Assembly: GCA_024234815.1 (NCBI GenBank)
Contig: JACKNO010000001.1
Location: 1,116,001-1,180,000, forward strand
Reading direction: 5' to 3'
DNA from: Pseudomonadales bacterium
Lineage (GTDB): Bacteria; Pseudomonadota; Gammaproteobacteria; Pseudomonadales; Halieaceae
Length of the DNA stretch: 64,000 nucleotides
The notes beneath the pieces are model-generated. The model was not told where the DNA came from, did no database searches, and worked only from the letters and a program-made list of their open reading frames with translations. Shown here piece after piece: positions 20,141-28,743 of the stretch. Positions within the stretch are counted from its first letter, which is position 1; the number at the start of each line of letters is the position of its first letter. A program made the translations under genes and the position numbers.

Positions 20141-20255
20141 CCACCGACTATGGGCCTGAAGGCAGGCTCTTCATCATTCACGGCGGACAACGGCATTCAT
20201 TAAACTGAATTTTCCGGACGATACTACAGATGGATATCTGCTGCATGCTCATCCG
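20141..20255. repeat. Composite interspersed repeat (R1 start + R2 + R3)
   Basis: Contains CCACCGACTAT (20141), then a segment from 20165 that matches 35158-35205 with few changes. A segment at 20213-20251 then matches 35661-35699. Here the R2 and R3 parts are contiguous, while at 35 kb they are separated by about 455 bp. Confidence 0.75.
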
Positions 20256-20331
20256 CCTGCCGGCTCCAATCTATGAGTTAGCATCCATAGGTGCCTTCAC
20301 CGGTGGATACTACTTTCGGTCAGGGTGGCCT

Positions 20332-21210
20332 CTATCGCCTTCTACGTTTCAAACCAGCCAGCCCAATTAGCGCTGATGCAAACAACCAGGCGGAGACAGG
20401 AAGCGGTATCGGTTGCAGCAGCGGCAGGTCCAAATGATTCACAAAGTCCACTGCCAGGCGAACCTTGGTCAGATCCTCAAGGGCAAGCGCTCGTGTCAGC
20501 GTAACCGTTCCGGTGAGTTCCCACTCCTGGCTGATGAATTCGAGATCATCGCCCAGCAGCCACTGTCCAACACGACCGAAGTCACCTGGTACGGTGCCCG
20601 GTGTGAGCGGCGTGACAATGCCATCGAACAGCGTCCCCGAGGAGATGGCTATGCCAGACAGCGCGAGGTTGGATACCATGACACTTGACCCCGCCACTTC
20701 CTGTGCCCGTACCTGTATCTGCAGGCCGTTGTACTGGGTTATCGGCGGGATGCCATCAATGGTCTGCGCTGAATTCGAACCGGCCGCGCAGTTGTCACCC
20801 CAACACAGCACGCTCGGTGTCCCGGTGCTGGGGTTGTCGATGTTGAAAGTAAAATTTCTTCCGCCAACCAGATTGTGCTGAATTGAGAAGTCCAGAGCGG
20901 TTCCAGAGAGTTCACCCACCGCCCCCAGGTCGGCAACAAGAGAGGTTGCAGGCGTGCTCTCCTCACCCGCTATCAGGTAGTGATCATTGGCACGGTATTC
21001 ACCGACGCGGGATGAGATCAGGTACTCGAAGCCACTCAGTCCTGGTTCGTCAAACTTTCCGGTAGGTTTCTCCAGATCAAACAAAGTGCGCCAATCGTCG
21101 GTAATAACAACCGCGGGCCGTGCCGGGACGCTCAGTAACAGGAGAGCGAGTACGACAAACAGCCCATGGTATACCCGGACCGGTAAGATATTCAGGCCAA
21201 GATGTTTCAT
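20332..21210 (-). CDS. VPLPA/PEP-CTERM exported protein
   Basis: 292 aa from ATG 21210, with GGAGGG about nine bases upstream. The signal peptide ends near VPARPA. The C-terminus IPLPVSAWLFAS, a hydrophobic helix and LKRRRR form a good VPLPA-CTERM sorting signal. The core is beta-rich and unrecognised. No exosortase gene is in the window. Confidence 0.82.
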   Translation of the reverse strand: MKHLGLNILPVRVYHGLFVVLALLLLSVPARPAVVITDDWRTLFDLEKPTGKFDEPGLSGFEYLISSRVGEYRANDHYLIAGEESTPATSLVADLGAVGELSGTALDFSIQHNLVGGRNFTFNIDNPSTGTPSVLCWGDNCAAGSNSAQTIDGIPPITQYNGLQIQVRAQEVAGSSVMVSNLALSGIAISSGTLFDGIVTPLTPGTVPGDFGRVGQWLLGDDLEFISQEWELTGTVTLTRALALEDLTKVRLAVDFVNHLDLPLLQPIPLPVSAWLFASALIGLAGLKRRRR

Positions 21211-21464
21211 AGGAAATGTCCCTCCAGGAAGTACATACCACTCGCCGCTTGGGCGTGAGCTCGGAAAAGTCTGCCCATATATTGGGTTTAGCTCATAATC
21301 ACCACCAGTGCCCGGGTACCCCGAGACCGAATGGAAGTAATGGATCACCAGCTTAGAGGAAATTCAAATAAGGGGAATGTGACGGGTGTCCCTGGCGAGT
21401 TTCGATTTCAAGCTGCCACTGGGGTATAGCCAAACAAGCTGATCTAAATTGGTAGAATGGGCGG

Positions 21465-21650
21465 ATGAACATCTACAAACAACACCGGCTCCCGCCTGGC
21501 ATCACCAGTTACGCGGTCTGGCTCTACTATCGATTCAACCTCGGTCATCGGGACGTTGAAGAACTCCTCGCAGGGCGTGCCATCAATCGTGATTACAGGT
21601 GTCTCGGGCAGTGGCCATGCCAGAAGTCCTGCCGCAACAATCAATAACAA
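21465..21650 (+). pseudogene. IS6-family transposase, N-terminal fragment
   Basis: MNIYKQHRLPPGITSYAVWLYYRFNLGHRDVEELLAGR is split here only for reading; it is the N-terminal HTH region of IS6-type transposases. Similarity ends near 21590. The matching C-terminal part lies in the same orientation at 22299. Confidence 0.75.
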
Positions 21651-21767
21651 CGTCAGGATGGCTAATCAGCTCGAGAGAAAGAAGTCATTCAGTTTGACGC
21701 GCATGGCAGCGAGTCTGGGCTGATACCGACAATCAAGAGAAGCGCATACTGTCGCAATACGTTCAAT

Positions 21768-22136
21768 TCAGGCAGTCTTTTCCCAGTCCATATGTATGAA
21801 ATAGATTGTGGTTCCGACGCCGCAAATAAACAGTATGAACGCGACAATACCAGCAAACACCGGGCCGCTGACTTCCACGCCTCTTGTGGCAAGATCGGTA
21901 ATAATCCGAGCATTGTTCTCGGCGAGATAAATCGACATAGCAACGACCATCAGCGAGGCAAGAAGGTACAGCAATGTCACCAGCCACTTGATCACGCGAT
22001 TGATAAGATGCTTCCCCACGAAGACTGAAACAATAGTAGCGAACGTAATTGTAAGCCAGGTCTCAAATTGCGTTGACATGGCCTCTTCATTGAGTCTTAT
22101 CAGTTCTAGTGCGTCGGCAACTGTGAGTGATTCCAT
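21768..22136 (-). CDS. Hypothetical membrane protein, 122 aa
   Basis: Three predicted membrane helices (ITFATIVSVFVG, WLVTLLYLLASLMVVAMSIYL, FAGIVAFILFICGVGTTIYF) after an acidic N-terminus. No family recognised. It lies on the opposite strand between the two halves of a dead IS6 transposase, so it may have arrived with the insertion that split that gene. Confidence 0.6.
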   Translation of the reverse strand: MESLTVADALELIRLNEEAMSTQFETWLTITFATIVSVFVGKHLINRVIKWLVTLLYLLASLMVVAMSIYLAENNARIITDLATRGVEVSGPVFAGIVAFILFICGVGTTIYFIHMDWEKTA

Positions 22137-22298
22137 AGGGTTATGCGGCGGTTGGTTACACCTTCTAATGTGGAGAAACTGTAACTATACATGCTTTGAA
22201 CGATGAATGTGTATCTGCAAGCCCGTCGCGAAGGGGCTGCCGCCAGGTGATTCTTTAAGCGTTTACTGAGAAGCCATGGCGCTGAGCCCAGGAAGATC

Positions 22299-22589
22299 GT
22301 GACAGACAAACTGCAGAGGTATGGCGTCGCTCACCGGGAACTGGTACCCGAGACGATCCACATTACAAAGCAGCATGAGAATAATCGGGCAGAGCAGTCG
22401 CATGAGGTAACCCGGGCAAGAGAGCCAGGGATACGACGCTACAAATCTATGACACAAGCGCAGAGGTTCGCCACTGCCCATGCAGCCGTTTCTAATCCAT
22501 TTAATTTAGGCAGGCACCTGGTCCGGGTTGAGCACCATCGGAATCTCAGGATGAGTGCGTTTGCTGATTGGAGTAGGCCCGTGGCTTGA
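22299..22589 (+). pseudogene. IS6-family transposase, C-terminal fragment
   Basis: Reads DKLQRYGVAHRELVPETI, NNRAEQSHEVTRAREPGIRR and YKSMTQAQRFATAHAAVSN. This is the catalytic-Glu and C-terminal part of IS6 transposases. Together with 21465-21590 it represents one element that lost its middle. Confidence 0.8.
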
Positions 22590-22763
22590 GACTCGGCGGC
22601 AGGATTTCTGCAATCTAGGTGAGTTAAGTTGCCATAACCCGCTCGGGAATTGCCGAGAGGTAAGCGCCCCGGTGCAGAGGTGAGAGGCTCAGTCGAGCAT
22701 CCGGTAGAGATCGTAGATGACCAGTGTGTGGCAGTGGGGCAGCCTGGGGTATAATTTTGCCCA

Positions 22764-23330
22764 ATGTCGGTAGTCAAATTCAAACGACCTCGCAAGAAAT
22801 ATCGCAGACTAAGAAAGCGCGGACCAAGCTTGTTAGGTCCCATGAAGTATCTTCTGCCCGCCATGCTGGCCTTTGGATTGCCGATAATTTGGCTTTACAG
22901 CACTGTTGATCTCTCTGCTAGCAAACCCGAATCCGCTCAGCTATTGCGAGTCATTGATGGTGACACCGTGGAGATACGCATGGCCAATCGCGGGGAAGTT
23001 AGAATTCGTCTGTCGGGAGTGGATGCCCCAGAGCGGGATCAGCCTTACGGCTCACAATCAACGAGATGCCTAAAGGAGATTATGCGTGGGGGTGACCTCA
23101 ATGTACGGCTGAAGAAAAAGGATCGGTACGATCGCTGGGTGGGCAGCCTCTACATTGATGGTGAATCCGTTGAGGTGCGCTTGGCAGAGCAGGGATGCGC
23201 CTGGTGGTACTCAAGATATGCCCCAGCGAACTTTGCAGTCGCCAAGGGTCACTACTTCGCGAAGTTCGAAAACCGGGGATTGTGGGCAGGTGATAACCCG
23301 ATTCCTCCCTGGGAATGGAGGCGGCGGTAA
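22764..23330 (+). CDS. Membrane-anchored thermonuclease-like (SNase) protein
   Basis: 188 aa. A very basic N-terminus (KFKRPRKKYRRLRKRG) is followed by one membrane helix (LLPAMLAFGLPIIWLYS). The SNase domain has VIDGDT, VRIRLSGVDAPERDQPYG and RYDRWVG, keeping the calcium Asp and the catalytic Arg/Glu. It is probably a periplasm-facing or membrane-bound nuclease, paralogous to 2974-3477. Confidence 0.85.
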   Translation: MSVVKFKRPRKKYRRLRKRGPSLLGPMKYLLPAMLAFGLPIIWLYSTVDLSASKPESAQLLRVIDGDTVEIRMANRGEVRIRLSGVDAPERDQPYGSQSTRCLKEIMRGGDLNVRLKKKDRYDRWVGSLYIDGESVEVRLAEQGCAWWYSRYAPANFAVAKGHYFAKFENRGLWAGDNPIPPWEWRRR

Positions 23331-23340
23331 GCGCATACGC

Positions 23341-23394
23341 CCACCGACTATCAGTCTATGAGTTGTCACCCATCCCCCCGGAATAGTCGGGAGG
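23341..23394. repeat. Interspersed repeat R1, copy 1
   Basis: 54 bp that differ at only two positions from 52364-52417. The last part can form a hairpin (CCTCCCG/CGGGGGG on the minus strand). It lies between two converging genes, so it could act as a terminator, but no T-run follows. Confidence 0.8.
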
Positions 23395-23420
23395 ACGGGG
23401 CTGGATACCAGGAGTTTTGT

Positions 23421-24074
23421 TTATACTTTCCTGCGGCGTGACCACCCAAGGCCGGCAAGTCCGAGGGCCATCAGCGGTATTGTGGCTGGGACGGGGACGA
23501 AGGAAATGTCATAGGTTTCACGGTAAAAGTAATACGAATGACCAGATGGGCGTCCCACAGCAACCGCATCTATGTATACCCCAGAGGTGCTATTTACGTT
23601 TGCCGCACAATTTACGGTACTGTCGGCTGCAAAACTTTCGCAAGTTTGCCAACTCAATAAGCCCATGCGGCGCTCTACTCCACAAGTTTCAGCATCCCAT
23701 GGCAACTCATCCACACTAAACAAGAAGCCAAAGGCGTTGCTACCATCGGGGGCGCAAAGGGGGTCTGTACCAAAAATAAGGTTCTCTAATGTATGGGTAA
23801 ACGCAGGCGTTACTGTGTCGCCGATCCAACTTATTGAAAATGAGGAAAGTTCGTCATAAGTTAGCATTCTGTCCCCATTCACATCATAGCCACTGAGGTG
23901 TCCGGTGAACGCATTCTTTATCACATACGGTGCTCCCTCAGTAAAATCCATGCTGAAATTCACCGAAATGAATCCAGCATTGGCTTGAGCCACCCAGCCG
24001 TAAATGAATAATCCAAGTGCAAACTTTCCAAGTATATTCACTGCTACCTTCCCTGAGTATTTCAAAAGTGTCAT
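23421..24074 (-). CDS. PEP-CTERM exported protein
   Basis: 217 aa. Signal peptide FALGLFIYGWVAQANA, then a Cys-containing beta-rich domain with an EF-hand-like segment DVNGDRMLTYDE, which suggests calcium binding. The C-terminus VPVPATIPLMALGLAGLGW-SRRRKV is a clear PEP-CTERM sorting signal. Confidence 0.82.
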   Translation of the reverse strand: MTLLKYSGKVAVNILGKFALGLFIYGWVAQANAGFISVNFSMDFTEGAPYVIKNAFTGHLSGYDVNGDRMLTYDELSSFSISWIGDTVTPAFTHTLENLIFGTDPLCAPDGSNAFGFLFSVDELPWDAETCGVERRMGLLSWQTCESFAADSTVNCAANVNSTSGVYIDAVAVGRPSGHSYYFYRETYDISFVPVPATIPLMALGLAGLGWSRRRKV

Positions 24075-24510
24075 TTCATTTATGACAGGAATCTAGTTGT
24101 AAAGACAGCCAATCCAGGAAAGGCCAGCACAAATAACCAACCAATTCGTTTGGACGTCTTTAGCCTCCTGCCGTAATTCCTTTTTCCGCTAAGCAAGACG
24201 CATGCCAAGCCACTAATCGCAATGCTTGCAGGTCAATAGAACTGGAAATCGGTATGGGTTTTGTAAAGAAAGCTGACACCACCCCAATGGCCGATGTGCG
24301 TCGAGGGGACTTTGGCCGAGTTTTCAGGAATACATCTCGACGAAAATAGCCCATATAGCTACGGTGGAGCAAATAGACCTATTCGGCTCATGATGGATGA
24401 GTCGCGGCAGTATCCAGATCTACAGGGAATCGTTGATCCAAAGCTCAAGGGGTGAACAGCGATAACTGGAAAGGCAGAACCAGTGGTATAGGGCTATGTT
24501 CGCCTTCGAG
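24075..24510. other. Intergenic stretch left of the first IS21 remnant
   Basis: No gene with recognisable similarity. Short frames only. Confidence 0.4.
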
Positions 24511-26125
24511 TGTTGATTGCCGCCCAAAATTGACCCACCTGAGGGGCTAATTTCCGTCCAAAACTGACCCACTGAATCGACTACCCTGCTCACTTTTTGA
24601 GCGGGGTATCAAGGAGTGATCACAGTGGGCATGTTAGCCAAGATCCGGCGGATGTACTTCCGCGACAAGGTCCCCCTGCGCGAGATCGCGCGGCAGACCG
24701 GTTTATCCCGTAACACCCTTAAGCACTGGCTGCGCGAGAACGAGATGCGCGAACCTGCGTATCCCCCGCGCGCCAGTCCCAGCATTCTCGATCCTTACAA
24801 GGACCAGCTAGCCCATTGGCTTCGCACCGATAGCCATCGCCCCAAGCGGGACCGGCGTACCGCCAAGGTGCTGTTCCAGTTGCTCCAGGCGCAGGGTTAC
24901 CCCGGCGGCTATGCCCGGGTCGCCATCTTCGCCAAGCAGTGGCGCGAAGCCGGTGGCGCCAGCCCTGCTCGTCAGGCCTTCATCCCGCTGCGGTTCGCGC
25001 CGGGCGAGGCCTTCCAGTTCGACTGGAGCTGCGAGTATGCGGTCATAGGCGGTATGCGGCGCCGGCTGGAGGTGGCCCATATCAAGCTGGCCCACAGCCG
25101 CGCCTTCCTGCTGGTGGCCTACCCCCTGCAAACCCACGAGATGTTGTTTGATGCCCATACCCGGGGCTTCGCCGCCTTCGGTGGGGTGCCCGCCGCGGCA
25201 TCTACGACAACATGAAGACGGCGGTGGATAAGGTCGGGCGGGGGAAGGAGCGCACCGTCAATGCCCGCTTCCTGGCGATGACCGGCCACTACCTGTTTGA
25301 GCCGGAGTTCTGCAACCGGGCCGCCGGCTGGGAGAAGGGGGTTGTCGAGAAGAACGTGCAGGACCGCCGGCGGCAGCTCAGGCTCATGCCAATGTCCGCC
25401 AATGGCCCTCACTGGAAGTGCTGAACGACTGGCTGGCCAGTGAATGCCTGGCGGCCTGGGTCGATATGCGCCATCCGGAGTGCCCGGACCTGACCCTGCT
25501 GTCGGTACTGGAGGACGAGCAGCCACACCTGATGCCGAACCCGCAGCCGTTTGACGGGTATATCGAACAGCCGGTGCGGGTCTCCGCCACCGCCCTGATC
25601 CATTACCAGCGTAGCCGCTACAGCGTCCCGGCGGAACTGGCCCACCAGGTGATCAGCCTGCGGGTGTATCCCTGGGAACTGGTCCTGGTCGCCGAGGGGG
25701 AGGAGGTCGCGCGGCACCGCCGCTCCTTTGAACGCTACCAGACCGTGTATGACTGGCAACACTATGTCGGGGTGCTGCAGCGCAAACCGGGGGCCCTGCG
25801 CAATGGCGCTCCCTTCAGTGAGATGCCTGAGCGCCTCAAGACACTGCAGCGGCACCTGTTGCGCCACGAGGGTGGCGACCGGGTCATGGCCCAGGTATTG
25901 GCGGCGGTGGTCTCCGAAGGACTGGAGCCTGTGCTGGTCGCCGTCGAGCTGGCGCTAGAGTCCGGCAACAGCAGACGACGAAAACCCATCACAACCCAGC
26001 CTGACGAAGGAGAGAGCGCACCAGAAAAGACAGACTTATCCACAGACGCCTAGGTATACTGGGCACCCATAACCCGGGTCAGAATCGGATGGAAATCCTG
26101 GGTCAGTTTTAAGTGGAAACCAACA
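24511..26125 (+). mobile_element. Decayed IS21-family element lacking istB
   Basis: Bounded by related ends: left TGTTGATTGCCGCC...TTGACCCA at 24511 and its inverted counterpart ending at 26125, about 27 bp imperfect. A second internal copy of the CTGACCCA motif follows the left end, as in IS21 multiple terminal repeats. It carries only a broken istA. No target duplication was found. Confidence 0.75.
24616..26053 (+). pseudogene. istA (IS21 transposase), two frameshifts
   Basis: Three consecutive frames make one IstA. 24616-25215 has the HTH (LREIARQTGLSRNTLKHWL) and the first catalytic Asp region QFDWSCEYAVIGG. The second is 25212-25424, with KVGRGKERTVNARF and EKNVQDRRRQL. The third is 25418-26053, with the C-terminal beta-barrel domain (YQRSRYSVPAELAHQ). 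The frame changes near 25212 and 25420 kill it. Confidence 0.88.
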
Positions 26126-26162
26126 ACCAGAGTTTTAGTGAGTACCTGAAAAGCTCGGAATA

Positions 26163-26205
26163 CCAGACCAACCCTGCCACCCATTGCACGGAAAAGCTGC
26201 GACCT
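26163..26205. repeat. Isolated IS21 terminal-repeat relic
   Basis: The stretch around CCAGACC and CCTGCCACCCATT followed by AAAAGCTGC resembles the ends of the IS21 element at 30079-35092. No transposase accompanies it, so it is a leftover end. The rest of 26126-26411 shows no gene. Confidence 0.55.
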
Positions 26206-26411
26206 CGGGCGCTATAGGAAACCCCCTCGAAATTCACGCGCAGCCCTATGCCGATGCCGCAAAAAAAGTATGAGGGTACAGGGGAGTAGAAAAAGCACTG
26301 GATCTACCTGTCGGACCTGGCGACTTGACGATACCCCATGGGCAGCAAGACGTTGCGGCTGATGACCGGGCGCCAGCTGCGTCGAGTTGTTTGGCGGTTT
26401 CTTCCGGACGG

Positions 26412-26777
26412 CTAGTGGATAAGTTTCAGTCCGTGCCACGCCCCCTTGGAAAGTCGGCGTCTAGCCAATTGCTGGAACCTGTCAGGGGTGAAAGATTTCT
26501 TACCCCTGTGGCGGTTCATATTGCAGTAAAGACATGCAGCCGCAATGTTCATCTGGTTTGAACTGCCGCCTTCGGAATGCGCCACCAAGTGTTCACCAGT
26601 GCATTGCAGCAACTTGGCCTGCTTGGCAGTGATTGAGTAGCGCGAAGTCAGTTCTTGCTCCGACTTCATCCACATCGGCTGGTTGCAGTAATAGCATTTG
26701 CCGCCCTGAGCTTTGAAGGCGTGTGTCCTTGGTTTTTTGAGGGGATGCCCTCTTTTTGACCTGGATTTTTCATGCAT
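26412..26777 (-). CDS. HNH endonuclease
   Basis: 121 aa, strongly basic. Zinc-binding pairs CYYC and CLYC flank the HNH core GEHLVAHSEGGSSNQMNIAAAC, with His and Asn in the expected places. A free-standing HNH protein among insertion-sequence remnants could be a mobile-element or defence nuclease; context does not decide. Confidence 0.8.
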   Translation of the reverse strand: MHEKSRSKRGHPLKKPRTHAFKAQGGKCYYCNQPMWMKSEQELTSRYSITAKQAKLLQCTGEHLVAHSEGGSSNQMNIAAACLYCNMNRHRGKKSFTPDRFQQLARRRLSKGAWHGLKLIH

Positions 26778-27234
26778 AGTGATACCAAATAATTGATGCC
26801 ACCAGACGGTTAAAGGCTTTTCGTCTTGTGACCAGGGTTAACCACGCGGTCATCCCCCAATTAAATATCACTACACAAGTATCACTTGTGTTGAGTAACC
26901 AGGACTGCCAAGTCCTGCTGATTGCCTACATCGGCTTTTCAGCACTAAGTTACTGACAGGCATCGCGCCTGTGATAAAACCAGAGTTGATATTAATCCCG
27001 AGGCGACCTATGTTCAAGCGTCCTGTCGTTGGCCAGGGCGGTAGGCTAAGGAGAGGGCATCCAGGCAAACATGCGTGGAACAAGTCAGATTAATCGTGCT
27101 TATGGTTCCAGCAGTTTCAGCCTGGGCCTCTATCGAAATCGCAAGAAAATTTCATGGCAAGTGTATGAGCCGGATTGGGAGCGAAGGGGTAGTACCCTTG
27201 GGGTGCAAAAGTACAATGAAGGATACTTTGTCGA
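26778..27234. other. Intergenic stretch, nothing recognised
   Basis: No convincing gene or RNA was seen between the HNH gene and the 3' end of the interrupted nuclease-like gene. Confidence 0.4.
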
Positions 27235-27610
27235 TCAGTTTTCAAGCACTCGGTCGCGGTCCTGTTCACATAATTCTTGAGGCTTCAAAATATTCAATAT
27301 CCTATCGGAGATTTCATTTACCGCCTCCACGAGCCATTTGGGTGTTTCGCCGAGGTCCATGGCATTGAGGTGGTCGGAGATGGTGAACTTACTAGTGTGA
27401 GGAACGAGGTCATCTTCCCGTGCCCTAACTAGTACATCATGGTATGTAGTATGGCCGGCGCTTACTGCTTGAGAGAGCCGATCAAATTCCTCGATAGTCA
27501 TACATCTAATGTTCCCGTTTGGAATATCAGCAGCAGGATAAACAGAAGTGGTCCCCAAAATTCGGACAGTATTGTAAGGTGGAATCCGACCGAAACGGAG
27601 ACCATCAACC

Positions 27611-27892
27611 ATGGCCAAGAGACGTAACCATTCAGCAGAGTACAAGAGCAAGGTGGCCCTGGCTGCCATTCGCGGCGACGGCACCATTGCCGAGCTTGCA
27701 GCCAAATATGGCGTGCACGCGAACATGATCACCAAGTGGAAGCGTGAAGCCCTGGAGGGCATGAAGGACACCTTTGACAAGGGGAACGGCAAGCAGCGGC
27801 TGGACCATGAGGCGGAGGTTAAGCAGTTGCAGGCCAAGATCGGCGAGCTGGTCGTGGAACGCGATTTTTTAGCCAAAGCCTTCGATCGCTGA
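27611..27892 (+). CDS. IS3-family OrfA
   Basis: 93 aa with an HTH (GTIAELAAKYGVHANMITKWK) and a C-terminal coiled coil (HEAEVKQLQAKIGELVVE). It binds the element ends and is the N-terminal part of the fused transposase made by -1 frameshifting at 27865. Confidence 0.93.
   Translation: MAKRRNHSAEYKSKVALAAIRGDGTIAELAAKYGVHANMITKWKREALEGMKDTFDKGNGKQRLDHEAEVKQLQAKIGELVVERDFLAKAFDR
27865..27871 (+). promoter_or_regulatory. Programmed -1 frameshift heptamer T TTT TTA
   Basis: In the orfA frame the bases read as the X XXY YYZ slippery pattern. After the slip, the orfB frame is open through the listed orfB start, giving the OrfAB transposase expected of IS3 elements. Confidence 0.75.
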
Positions 27893-27894
27893 GC

Positions 27895-28743
27895 GTGGGT
27901 CGGAGGCGAGACATGATCGAGTTCAAGCACCCTGTCCTGAGGCTGGTCCGGCAATGCGAGCTGGTCGGCATCAGCCGCTCCTCGCTGTACTACCAGCCCC
28001 GGGGCGAGGATCCATTCAACCTGACCCTGATGCGGCTGATCGACGAGCAGCACCTGCGCACGCCCTGGTACGGCTCGCGCCAGATGGCGCGGCACCTGCG
28101 GCAGGCAGGCTACTGTGTCGGCCGCAAGCGGGTTCGCCGCCTGATGCGGCTGATGGGTCTGGTGTCGTTGGCCCCGAGTCCGAATACCAGCAGGAAGGCA
28201 CCGGGCCATCCGGTCTACCCGTACCTGCTGCGGGACCTGACCATCGACCGATCCAACCAGGTCTGGTGTTCCGACGTGACCTACATTCCCATGGCCCACG
28301 GGTTTCTGTACCTAACGGCGATCATGGACTGGCATTCCCGCACAGTGCTGTCCTGGCGGCTCTCGAACACGCAGGACGCGAGTTTCTGCGTGGAGGCGCT
28401 GGAGGAGGCCATCGAGCGCTTTGGCTGCCCCGAGATCGTCAACACCGACCAGGGCAGCCAGTACACCAGTGCCGCCTGGACTGGTGTGCTGAAGGCCCAT
28501 GGCATCCGGATATCCATGGACGGCAAGGGCAACTGGATGGACAATGTCTTCATCGAGCGGCTGTGGCGCTCATTGAAGTACGAGTGCGTCTACCTGAACG
28601 CCTTCGACAATCTGCGCGATGCCGCAGATCAGATCGGCAACTGGATGACGTACTACAACCGGGAACGTCCGCATTCCAGCCTGGAGGGATTCACACCCCA
28701 TCAGGTCTACCAAGGGATTGCGGCCCTTCCATTGGCAGCCTGA
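27895..28743 (+). CDS. IS3-family OrfB transposase (rve DDE domain)
   Basis: 282 aa. HTH_21 region TPWYGSRQMARHL precedes the integrase core with catalytic D, D, E in WCSDVTYIP, NTDQGSQYTS and ERLWRSLKYE. It appears intact. It is probably translated mainly as the OrfAB fusion. Confidence 0.95.
   Translation: MGRRRDMIEFKHPVLRLVRQCELVGISRSSLYYQPRGEDPFNLTLMRLIDEQHLRTPWYGSRQMARHLRQAGYCVGRKRVRRLMRLMGLVSLAPSPNTSRKAPGHPVYPYLLRDLTIDRSNQVWCSDVTYIPMAHGFLYLTAIMDWHSRTVLSWRLSNTQDASFCVEALEEAIERFGCPEIVNTDQGSQYTSAAWTGVLKAHGIRISMDGKGNWMDNVFIERLWRSLKYECVYLNAFDNLRDAADQIGNWMTYYNRERPHSSLEGFTPHQVYQGIAALPLAA

Noticed and set aside
24511..26125. Target-site duplication for the first IS21 element
   Set aside because: Flanking bases (TCGAG and ACCAG) do not match convincingly.
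27235..28299. 354-aa minus-strand frame
   Set aside because: Its upstream two-thirds is antisense to the IS3 orfA/orfB; only the last ~110 residues are host coding sequence, the 3' part of the split nuclease-like gene.
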